IMG/VR virus record: IMGVR_UViG_3300021960_000371 | Coordinates: 1-28,647 of that record | Source of the DNA: a virus | Reading direction: 5' to 3' (one strand) | DNA length: 28,647 bases | Shown: in pieces, positions 8,937 to 16,395 of the stretch | How positions within the stretch are numbered: the first letter of the stretch is position 1 | Layout: the number at the start of each line of letters is the position of its first letter | Translations under genes and position numbers: made by a program | The notes under the pieces: model-generated | What the model was told of the DNA's origin: nothing | What the model saw: only the letters and a program-made list of their open reading frames with translations | The model's database searches: none

Positions 8937-11270
8937 ATGGGAATATTATCATCATTATTTCAAACAGGAGCACCTGTACAACAAGTAGCAGGTCCTGCAA
9001 TGGCAACTTCAAAGTTACCTGAAGAGTTAGCTCCATATTATAAAGATATACTTGGTAAAGCTCAAGCACTTTATAATGAAAGAACTGCTGAAGGTTTTCA
9101 ACCTTATCAAGGTCCTACGATTGCAGACTTTACACCTGAACAACAACAAGCTTTTACAGGTATATCAGGACTTGTAGGACAACAAGCTCCTGTGTTTCAA
9201 GAAGCTATGGACTTAACAAGATCTGCTGCAACACCTATGACATCAGAACAGATGACACAATACATGTCTCCTTATCAACAAGCAGTAACTGATATAGAAA
9301 AAAGAGAAGCTACTAAACAATATGAATCACAAGTAGTACCTGCATTAGCTGCTAAAGCTGCAACTACAGGTGGTTTTGGTGGTAGTAGACAAGCTATATT
9401 AGAAGGTATGGCTGCAGATACACAACAAAGATTATTAAGTGATATACAAGCTAAAGGTTCTCAACAAGCTTATCAAGATGCTGTAAAAAGATTTCAAGCA
9501 GATCGTACTGCAGCAGGTCAAGCAGGTGCACAACTTGCTACTATGGCTCCTAATCAATTTAAAGCACAACTAGGTGAACTAGGTGCATTACAAACTGTAG
9601 GTGAAGAAAGACAAAGGCAGCAACAAACAGCATTAGATGAAGCCTTTAGACAATATCAATTAGAAAGAAATTATCCTTATGATACTATGGGTAAATATCA
9701 AGCTATTGTAACTGGTGCTCCTGTAACACCTACAACATTTGCTCCTGCACAAGCTCCTGTTCCTTCTACAGCACAAACTTTAATAGGTGGTATAGGTACA
9801 TTAGCAAATGCTTATGGTCAGTTTACTGGTAAACCTGCAGCTACAATGTTTATGAAAAAAGGAGGTGGATTAAATGATCTTCCTGTTGTTCGTAGACAAG
9901 AAGGTAGACAAATATTTGTTCCTGAAATGGGTAGTGGTGAAGATTATTCAGTAACTAATGCAGGATCAGGAATGTTTCAAGGATTAACTTCACCTGATTT
10001 TTATCCAAGACTACCAGGTGAAACTGATTCTGCATATAGACAAAGACTTAGAGATTTAAAAGCAGGTGAAAAAACATATTATCCAGAAAGAATAGATGCA
10101 AGAGATGTATCTAAAAATATAAAAGAAGAAGTTTTAGGATCAAGTGATGTTAGTTATTTTCCAGTAAATAAAGCTGGAGAAATAGAAACAGAAATGGGTC
10201 CAGGTGAAGAACAGCTTACTGAAGATGAAAAAAGAAATAGATTAAGACAAATAGAAGCTGTTTCAGTTACTCCTAATATGGCTCAAATAGGAGCAAGTGA
10301 AGAAGTTAATAATGCAGGTACAGGTCTTGCACAATTATTTCCAAAGTCTGAACTAAATGTTCCAGCTCCACAAGAACAACAAATTGTTAATAGTGCTAAA
10401 GAAAATTTAGAATTAGTTAAATCTAATCCAGATACTACTGCTTCAGATCTTAAAGCAGCAGAAGAAGCTTATATAAATTCTATAAAAATGAGTGAACAAA
10501 GAGCTGCAGATAGAGCTGCTGAAATAGAAAAGCAAAGAAAAGAATCTCAATTTAGTAATGTAGCTCAGTTCTTTGCACGTTTAGGTACAGCAACTCCACG
10601 TAAAGAAGGCATTATGGGTTTAATAGATGCAGGATTACAAGTAGCTCCAGAAACTTTAGAAAAGATGGAAGCTACTAATATTAAAGCTAGAGAAGCTGCT
10701 AGATCATTAGAAGATAAACAAACAGACTTAGAAAGAATTAGATTAAAAGAAGATCTTGGAATTAAACTTAGTCGTAATGAAAGAAAAATAGCAAAAGAAA
10801 AAGTAGAAAGAGAAGAAGAACAATTTGAAAAATCTTTAAACTTTAAATATTCTGAATTACAAGCTAGTATTCAAGATTCTATTAGAGATGCTATTAAGAG
10901 TAATGAATTAACATCTTCAGATTTTAATAGTGTTAAAGGATTTATTGTATCTCAAACTGGTTCAGATTTTGAATTAGATGCAGATGGTAATTTTGTTAGA
11001 GTAGATGGTATAGCTTTAAAACCTGGTATGCAACAAGAAATTAATAACATTATGGGTAAGGCATATAGTATACTTGCAGAACTAAAAAATCTAAATGAAT
11101 TTAATAGAGTATATGCACCACAAATTTCTCAAGAAATTAATGCTGTACTTACTGCTAGTAATGTTAATGAAGATGAAGATCAAGATGAAGATGAATTAGA
11201 TACGAATGATCCACGAACTCAAAGAAATATAAATAAAGCAAAGATTATATTAGAAGAAGATAATAAATAA
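8937..11270 (+). CDS. Internal virion protein with Ala/Gln-rich helical N-terminal half and coiled-coil C-terminal half
   Basis: A 777-aa protein beginning 4 nt after the previous stop. Residues 1-290 are rich in Ala and Gln and contain ATTGGFGGSRQAILEG around residue 150. I recognise this GGFGGSR pattern from podovirus internal or structural proteins. Around residue 305 a KKGGGLNDLPVV segment resembles the KxGG motifs in the 838-aa protein and the lysozyme tail. Residues about 500-660 are Glu/Lys/Arg-rich with heptad-like spacing, probably a long coiled coil. Near the C-terminus lies an acidic stretch (EDEDQDEDELDTNDP). No enzymatic motif is visible. Position between two other giant proteins supports an ejection-complex role. 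Confidence 0.68.
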   Translation: MGILSSLFQTGAPVQQVAGPAMATSKLPEELAPYYKDILGKAQALYNERTAEGFQPYQGPTIADFTPEQQQAFTGISGLVGQQAPVFQEAMDLTRSAATPMTSEQMTQYMSPYQQAVTDIEKREATKQYESQVVPALAAKAATTGGFGGSRQAILEGMAADTQQRLLSDIQAKGSQQAYQDAVKRFQADRTAAGQAGAQLATMAPNQFKAQLGELGALQTVGEERQRQQQTALDEAFRQYQLERNYPYDTMGKYQAIVTGAPVTPTTFAPAQAPVPSTAQTLIGGIGTLANAYGQFTGKPAATMFMKKGGGLNDLPVVRRQEGRQIFVPEMGSGEDYSVTNAGSGMFQGLTSPDFYPRLPGETDSAYRQRLRDLKAGEKTYYPERIDARDVSKNIKEEVLGSSDVSYFPVNKAGEIETEMGPGEEQLTEDEKRNRLRQIEAVSVTPNMAQIGASEEVNNAGTGLAQLFPKSELNVPAPQEQQIVNSAKENLELVKSNPDTTASDLKAAEEAYINSIKMSEQRAADRAAEIEKQRKESQFSNVAQFFARLGTATPRKEGIMGLIDAGLQVAPETLEKMEATNIKAREAARSLEDKQTDLERIRLKEDLGIKLSRNERKIAKEKVEREEEQFEKSLNFKYSELQASIQDSIRDAIKSNELTSSDFNSVKGFIVSQTGSDFELDADGNFVRVDGIALKPGMQQEINNIMGKAYSILAELKNLNEFNRVYAPQISQEINAVLTASNVNEDEDQDEDELDTNDPRTQRNINKAKIILEEDNK

Positions 11271-14200
11271 ATGGCAGAAGTATTATCTCCATATAGTCGT
11301 ATATTTTCTAATGTTAATACAGAACTTGAAAATCTAGTTGAATCAGGTCAGTTACAATCTAATCAAGAAAAAATAGATTTTGTTAAAAGTAAAGGTTTAG
11401 ATATAAAAGCTTTTACAAAAGCTCAAGATGAGTATTATACATTACAAGATGAAGGTAAAGGTGATACAGTAGATTTACCTTATACTGCTGCTGTGCGTGT
11501 AGGTCTAGGTGCTTTAGGTAAAGTAGGTGAAGCAGTTGAAAGTGTAGGAGAAACTTTTGCACCAGAAACTACAGAAAGAATTAAAAAATTTATTAACTTA
11601 CCTGAGTCTGTAGAACGTAAACGTCAAGAGTTATTCTTTCCTTCACAAGGTGGATTTATAGAACAATCTGCAACTGAAATAGGTTCTTATATTATTCCAG
11701 GAACAGCAGCTTTTAAAGGATTAAGTTTAGGAGCTAAAGGTTTAAAATTAGCTAATGCTTCTAAAAAAGCTAAGATAGGTAAAGGTGTTTTATCTTTTGC
11801 TGGAGCAACTACTTTTATAGAAAAGCCTGAAAATAATTTTGTAAACATGATAGCAGATGAAGTAATACCTAATGAAGAAGGAAAACCTATAGGTACTGTA
11901 GGACAAATTGTAGAAAAATTAAAAGTTAATCCTGATGATACAGCATCAGCACAATATTTAAAAGCTTTTGTAAATAATCTTGTGTTAGAGGGAGCTTTTA
12001 TAGGAGCAGGAGCTGGAGCTATTAAAGCTGCATCTAAACTTCCTATGAAAGATTTTATAAAGTATGTAACAACAGGTGTTAAAAAAATTTATGAACGTAT
12101 TACACCTGCAGAATTAAGAGAAGTTGCTAAAGAAGCTGCTAGAAAAACTAAAAGTAAAACATTAGAGTATGGTACTTCTCGTATGGGTTTAAATAATAAA
12201 GCATTAGGACTTATAGTAAAGAAAAAAAATTCAGCTAAAGAAGCTATATCAGAAGCACAAGGAATGGCTTTAGCATTAAAACAAGCTATTAACAAAGAAC
12301 TTCCTAAATCTATTAGAACTGAACAAACTATGAAGATGCTTAATGCTGGACTTGCAGGTGATAAAAAAGTATTAAAAGATTTTGAAAGATATGGTAATGC
12401 TCCTGAAACTGTAAAAGCAATACAAGGAATGCGTAATGCTATAGATAAACTTTCTAAAGATGTTAAAGATGATGCAATAGGTAAGTTAAATATAACTATT
12501 GGAAATAATCTTGAAACTTATTTAAATAGAAGTTTTCAAATATTTGATGATCCTAACTATTTAAAAAATATTCCTGATGATGTAAAAGAAGAAGCATTAA
12601 AATATTTTAGAGGATTAAAAAGTAAGAATAATAAAAGACTTTTAACAGATGAAGAAATTGAAACAGTATATAAACACTATACAGAAGGTATGACTCAAGG
12701 TGAAAGAGGTGCACATATAAAAGGTATATCAGCAAGAGCTAATAAAATATTAACAAAAAGAAAAGATATACCTGTTCAAATACGTAATCTTTGGGGAGAA
12801 GTAAAAGATCCATATAAAAATTTTGTTAATACTTATACTAAGTTAGCTAATGTAGTAGCAGAACAAAAATTTAAAAAAGAAATAGTAGAAGAAGCTATTG
12901 ATGCAAAAAAAGCTACAAGAGAATCTATTCCAGGTTTTAAAAAAATAGCTGAAAATGCTGAAGGAGAAGAAACATTTTTAAAATCTTCAAGCATAGGTTT
13001 AGGAGGAATAAAAACAAATCTTAATAATCCTTTAAAAGATATTTTTTTAGATCCTACTTGGAAAAAAGCTATAGAACAAGGTACTGATGGAGATTTAAAT
13101 TTAGGTGATGGACCTATAGGAAAAGCTTTAAAAGGTTGGATGTCTTTAAAAGCAGGATCACAAGCAGCTAAAACTATTTATTCTGTACCTACACATGCAA
13201 GAAATGTTATAGGTAATTTTTTTATTATGGCAGCTAATGGTACAGTTAATCCTATGGATTTAGGTAGAGCAACAAAACAATCTTGGAAAAGATTTACAGG
13301 TAAATTAACTCCAGAAGATTATAAACAATTAGCAAAGTATCAAAGACTAGGTATTGTAGATAGTTCTGTAACTGCAGAATCTTTAAAGCAATCAGCAAGC
13401 GAAGGATTTAAAGTAGGTCCTAATGGTTTAATTGATAAAGCAGTAACAAAATCTGGTCTTAAATTTTTAAATAGAAAAACATTACAAGCATATGAAGCAG
13501 AAGATAATTTATTTAAAATAGCTAACTATGAAAATTTATTAAAAAATTATCGTAAAGCTTTTGCTAATTCAAATATGTCTGAAGAAGCATTAGAAAATTT
13601 TGTTGCTCAACGTACAAGAGATATGATGCCTAATTATAATCTTGTTCCTAAAGCATTAAAACTTACTCGTGCTTTACCTATAGGTAATTTTGTAGCATTT
13701 CCTGCAGAAATGGCACGTAATTCAAAAAATTTAGCTAAGTATGCATGGCAAGATATTAGTGGTAAAACAGCTAGAGATATGGGTATTACAGATCCTAAAG
13801 CTATAGCAGAATTAAGAAAGATAGGATTAAAAAGATTAGCAGGTATGACAACTGTTGCTTTAGCAGGTGATGAAGCTGTTGAAAGATCTAAAGCTATATT
13901 TGGAATAACAGATGAACAAGAAGCAGCTCTTAATCAAGTAGTTCCTGAATGGGAAAGAGGTACAAATAAAATATTTTTAAGTAATATAGAAAATGTTAAT
14001 GGTGATATAAAAGTAAATTATATTAACATGGGACAACTTGATCCTTATTCTTACTTAAAAGTTCCTGTTAAATTACTAACAAGTTCTATAATTAATAATG
14101 AAGATTATAATGAAACAGCTATAGATGATATGCAAAATCAAGCATTATATAGTATTATTCAACCTTATGTTGATCCAGCTATGACTATAGGAGCAATATT

Positions 14201-14852
14201 AAAAGAGTATAAAGGAGAAGGAGCTGTTGCAGATGAACCTATTTATAATAAATTAGGAAGAATTGCACTTAAAAGTTTTACACCAGGTACTATAGATTTC
14301 TTTATGAAAAGAAAACAATTTTTAGATTCACAAAAAGAGTATGGTGAAGGTGAAGAAAGAACTAAAAAAGGTTTTGATATTGGACCAGGTACTGTAAACT
14401 TAGCAGCTTTCTTAGGTGTTAAACAATCAACAGCAAATTTATCACAAGGTTTTAGTTTTAATGTAAATAAACCTATTAGTGATATGAATAAATCTAAAGA
14501 AGTATTTGTTAATACAATAGAAAGTTATCCTAGTAAATCTAAAGAAGATATTATAGATGCTTATAAAAAATCTCAACGTAATAAAATTAAACATGCACAA
14601 AGATTACGTACTATATTAAAGTCTTATAGAAAATTAGGTTTTGATGATCAAGATATTATTAAATCTTTATCAAGAGGTGGTTTAGGATCAACTAGAAGTT
14701 ATAAAGATATAAATCTTGCTGATAGAAATATATTTATGCCAGATCAAATTCCTAAACAAACTTTAAAAAAAGCTATGGATACACAAGCTGATATACCTAG
14801 AAAAGAAATTGAAAGAATACAACAACTATTATATAATACAGAGATAGACTAG
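11271..14852 (+). CDS. Giant internal virion / DNA-ejection protein
   Basis: A 1193-aa protein, the largest in the window, starting directly after the preceding stop. Hydrophobic Ala/Gly stretches (GTAAFKGLSLGAKGLKLA near 144-161 and LVLEGAFIGAGAGAIKAA near 238-255) could insert in a membrane. The rest is mostly Lys/Glu/Asn-rich helix. The SVPTHARNVIGNFFIMAANG segment near residue 640 resembles a conserved region of giant internal proteins in marine podoviruses. No transglycosylase or protease motif was found by eye, so any peptidoglycan-cutting activity is unproven. By analogy with T7 gp16-type proteins it would travel with the genome into the host envelope. The functional call is inferred from size, composition and gene order. 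Confidence 0.7.
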   Translation: MAEVLSPYSRIFSNVNTELENLVESGQLQSNQEKIDFVKSKGLDIKAFTKAQDEYYTLQDEGKGDTVDLPYTAAVRVGLGALGKVGEAVESVGETFAPETTERIKKFINLPESVERKRQELFFPSQGGFIEQSATEIGSYIIPGTAAFKGLSLGAKGLKLANASKKAKIGKGVLSFAGATTFIEKPENNFVNMIADEVIPNEEGKPIGTVGQIVEKLKVNPDDTASAQYLKAFVNNLVLEGAFIGAGAGAIKAASKLPMKDFIKYVTTGVKKIYERITPAELREVAKEAARKTKSKTLEYGTSRMGLNNKALGLIVKKKNSAKEAISEAQGMALALKQAINKELPKSIRTEQTMKMLNAGLAGDKKVLKDFERYGNAPETVKAIQGMRNAIDKLSKDVKDDAIGKLNITIGNNLETYLNRSFQIFDDPNYLKNIPDDVKEEALKYFRGLKSKNNKRLLTDEEIETVYKHYTEGMTQGERGAHIKGISARANKILTKRKDIPVQIRNLWGEVKDPYKNFVNTYTKLANVVAEQKFKKEIVEEAIDAKKATRESIPGFKKIAENAEGEETFLKSSSIGLGGIKTNLNNPLKDIFLDPTWKKAIEQGTDGDLNLGDGPIGKALKGWMSLKAGSQAAKTIYSVPTHARNVIGNFFIMAANGTVNPMDLGRATKQSWKRFTGKLTPEDYKQLAKYQRLGIVDSSVTAESLKQSASEGFKVGPNGLIDKAVTKSGLKFLNRKTLQAYEAEDNLFKIANYENLLKNYRKAFANSNMSEEALENFVAQRTRDMMPNYNLVPKALKLTRALPIGNFVAFPAEMARNSKNLAKYAWQDISGKTARDMGITDPKAIAELRKIGLKRLAGMTTVALAGDEAVERSKAIFGITDEQEAALNQVVPEWERGTNKIFLSNIENVNGDIKVNYINMGQLDPYSYLKVPVKLLTSSIINNEDYNETAIDDMQNQALYSIIQPYVDPAMTIGAILKEYKGEGAVADEPIYNKLGRIALKSFTPGTIDFFMKRKQFLDSQKEYGEGEERTKKGFDIGPGTVNLAAFLGVKQSTANLSQGFSFNVNKPISDMNKSKEVFVNTIESYPSKSKEDIIDAYKKSQRNKIKHAQRLRTILKSYRKLGFDDQDIIKSLSRGGLGSTRSYKDINLADRNIFMPDQIPKQTLKKAMDTQADIPRKEIERIQQLLYNTEID

Positions 14853-14861
14853 GAGACAACA

Positions 14862-15119
14862 ATGCAAGATATAATGTTATGGAATGCTATACTTACACTT
14901 GCTGTAGGTGCATTCCTATGGTGGATACGTAGTATTAATAATGATATAAATAAAATACGTGAAGATTTAAAAGATCATGCATTGAATGATGCAAAGACTA
15001 GAGAGTTTATGGCTACTAATTATTCTACACGTAAAGAAGTGTTTAATGAAATAAATAAACTACTAACAAGATTTGATAAGTTAGAAGAGAAACTAGATCG
15101 TTGGATGGAGAAACAATAG
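14862..15119 (+). CDS. Small one-TM protein with coiled coil, holin- or inner-membrane-spanin-like
   Basis: An 85-aa protein with one strong TM segment at about residues 6-22 (LWNAILTLAVGAFLWWI) followed by a charged helix that looks like a coiled coil to the end. An AGGAG at 14851-14855 lies 6 nt upstream of the ATG. It stands immediately before the lysozyme gene, the usual place of holin or spanin genes. A single N-terminal TM plus coiled coil fits an i-spanin (Rz-like) topology or a one-TM holin. The sequence alone does not separate the two. Confidence 0.6.
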   Translation: MQDIMLWNAILTLAVGAFLWWIRSINNDINKIREDLKDHALNDAKTREFMATNYSTRKEVFNEINKLLTRFDKLEEKLDRWMEKQ

Positions 15120-15142
15120 TATTATGTTTATTATTATTTTGT

Positions 15143-15147
15143 GGGAG
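15143..15147 (+). promoter_or_regulatory. Shine-Dalgarno GGGAG deciding the lysozyme start
   Basis: GGGAG lies 7 nt before the ATG at 15155, ideal spacing, and only 1 nt before the ATG at 15149. It favours 15155 over the upstream TTG at 15101, which has only a weak purine stretch before it and would overlap the preceding gene. Confidence 0.6.
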
Positions 15148-15154
15148 TATGTTA

Positions 15155-15766
15155 ATGGCTGATATGTCAGGTCAAAAACCTATGAGAATTTCTGAATTAT
15201 ATCCTGATGCTAGTGCTATAATTCGTAAATATGAATCAGTAAATCAATCAGGTAAACCACATCTTATTCCTTATTATGACAAAGATGGTGATAGATGGAC
15301 AGTAGGTTTTGGTAGAACAATAATGAGTGATAAGCAAAGAAAAAAATTAGGATTAACTAAAGACGAATTAAAAGAAAAATATACTATGACACCTGAAGAA
15401 ACAGAGATTGATTTTGATAATCAAATTAGATCTGCAATGAATGATGTAATAAAGTTACAAAATGAATTACCTGAAGGAGTAGAATTTACCAAAGACGAAA
15501 TAGAAGGTTTACTTCCTATAGCACAAAATGTAGGTTATACTAAACTTAAAGATCAAGGTATTAATGCTTTTAAATCTTTAAGAAAAGGAGATAAAGAAAG
15601 CTTTGGTTATCATTTATTTAATCCTGAAGATGGTTTTATTAAAAGTGGTGATAACATATTAAAAGGATTAGTAGAAAGAAGAGCAATGGAAAATTCTATT
15701 TACTCAAGAAATAAAGGTGGTATGGTTATGCGTAACTACTACGACTATGAACCAAGGAGTATTTAA
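15155..15766 (+). CDS. GH24-type phage lysozyme (endolysin)
   Basis: A 203-aa protein that cleaves peptidoglycan glycan strands (muramidase) at lysis. By comparison with T4 lysozyme the triad would be Glu27 in IRKYES, Asp44 in YYDKDGD and Thr49 in WTVGFGRT; the Asp-x5-Thr spacing matches T4, while the Glu-Asp spacing is longer. The GLVERRAMENSIY segment near the C-terminus matches the conserved GL..RR..E element. The start at 15155 has a well-spaced GGGAG. Using the upstream TTG at 15101 would add an 18-residue hydrophobic N-terminus (TIVLCLLLFCGSM) that could act as a signal-arrest-release anchor. The C-terminus carries an extra KGGMVMRNYYDYEPRSI tail beyond the lysozyme domain. The family is well supported; the start is the uncertain part. 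Confidence 0.85.
   Translation: MADMSGQKPMRISELYPDASAIIRKYESVNQSGKPHLIPYYDKDGDRWTVGFGRTIMSDKQRKKLGLTKDELKEKYTMTPEETEIDFDNQIRSAMNDVIKLQNELPEGVEFTKDEIEGLLPIAQNVGYTKLKDQGINAFKSLRKGDKESFGYHLFNPEDGFIKSGDNILKGLVERRAMENSIYSRNKGGMVMRNYYDYEPRSI
15754..15759 (+). promoter_or_regulatory. Strong Shine-Dalgarno AAGGAG before the cysteine-rich mini-ORF
   Basis: AAGGAG, 8 nt before the ATG at 15768, inside the last codons of the lysozyme gene. It has no other ATG at suitable spacing, so it supports real translation of the 36-codon ORF. Confidence 0.7.
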
Positions 15767-15767
15767 T

Positions 15768-15878
15768 ATGTCAGAATGTAAATGTAATAATCCAGATTGT
15801 ACTGGAGAGATTTGTCTATGTATTGAACTCAACCAATGTGATTGTGATTGCCATGAAAAAGATACTGATACTGATTAG
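15768..15878 (+). CDS. 36-aa cysteine-rich miniprotein (possible metal-binding peptide or leader peptide)
   Basis: A 36-codon ORF starting one base after the lysozyme stop with a near-perfect AAGGAG at 8-nt spacing. Eight of 36 residues are Cys (4, 6, 11, 16, 18, 24, 26, 28), followed by His29 and an Asp/Thr-rich end, with no signal peptide. The CxC, CxC and CxCxCH spacing suggests Zn, Cu or Fe-S binding in the cytoplasm. Alternatively, the run of eight TGT/TGC codons may act as a cysteine-sensing leader for the downstream gene, which starts inside this ORF (26-nt overlap) and has no Shine-Dalgarno of its own. I do not recognise a named family. Confidence 0.65.
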   Translation: MSECKCNNPDCTGEICLCIELNQCDCDCHEKDTDTD

Positions 15879-16395
15879 TGTTTGTTTTTTATTTACATTA
15901 CAAACCTATGCACAAACTAATACAGTAACATCTACCTCATCTACTGTATCTGGTACTACATCTGTAGATAGAACTCCCTCTACAGCTAGTGCTCCATCTA
16001 TTATGAATAGTAATCAAGATGTCTGTAGTTTTGCAGCTAGTGTTGCAATACAGTCACAGATACTAGGTATAGCAGGTGGTACTTCAGTACGTGATATGAA
16101 CTGTGAAAGACTTAAACTATCCAGATCTTTATATAGAATGGGTATGAAGGTTGGTGCAGTTGCTTTACTATGTCAAGACGAAAGAGTCTTTCAAGCAATG
16201 GAAATGGCAGGTACACCTTGTCCATACATGGGCAAAATTGGTTTAGATGCTGCAAAAGAATGGGCAGAGAATCCTGATAAAAGACCTGACTATGATAAAT
16301 GGGTAAAAGATAATGCTGTTAAAGAAGAAGAAATTGTTAATGATGAAGGTGCTCTTGGTATCTTCTCTGTTATTCTTATGTTGCTCTTTATCTAA
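15853..16395 (+). CDS. Exported four-cysteine protein of unknown function
   Basis: A 180-aa protein. I chose the ATG at 15853 because it begins a textbook signal peptide (MKKILILISVCFLFTLQTYA, cleavage expected after TYA); an in-frame TTG at 15823 would only add ten residues in front. After a Ser/Thr-rich linker the mature part has four Cys (in DVCSF, MNCER, LLCQD and TPCPY), likely two disulfides outside the cytoplasm. The stretch VCSFAASVAIQSQILGIAGG recalls a conserved protein of marine phages that I cannot name functionally. The C-terminus ends in the hydrophobic LGIFSVILMLLFI. It overlaps the cysteine-rich mini-ORF upstream and the next exported gene downstream. A lysis or envelope role is inferred from position. 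Confidence 0.7.
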   Translation: MKKILILISVCFLFTLQTYAQTNTVTSTSSTVSGTTSVDRTPSTASAPSIMNSNQDVCSFAASVAIQSQILGIAGGTSVRDMNCERLKLSRSLYRMGMKVGAVALLCQDERVFQAMEMAGTPCPYMGKIGLDAAKEWAENPDKRPDYDKWVKDNAVKEEEIVNDEGALGIFSVILMLLFI

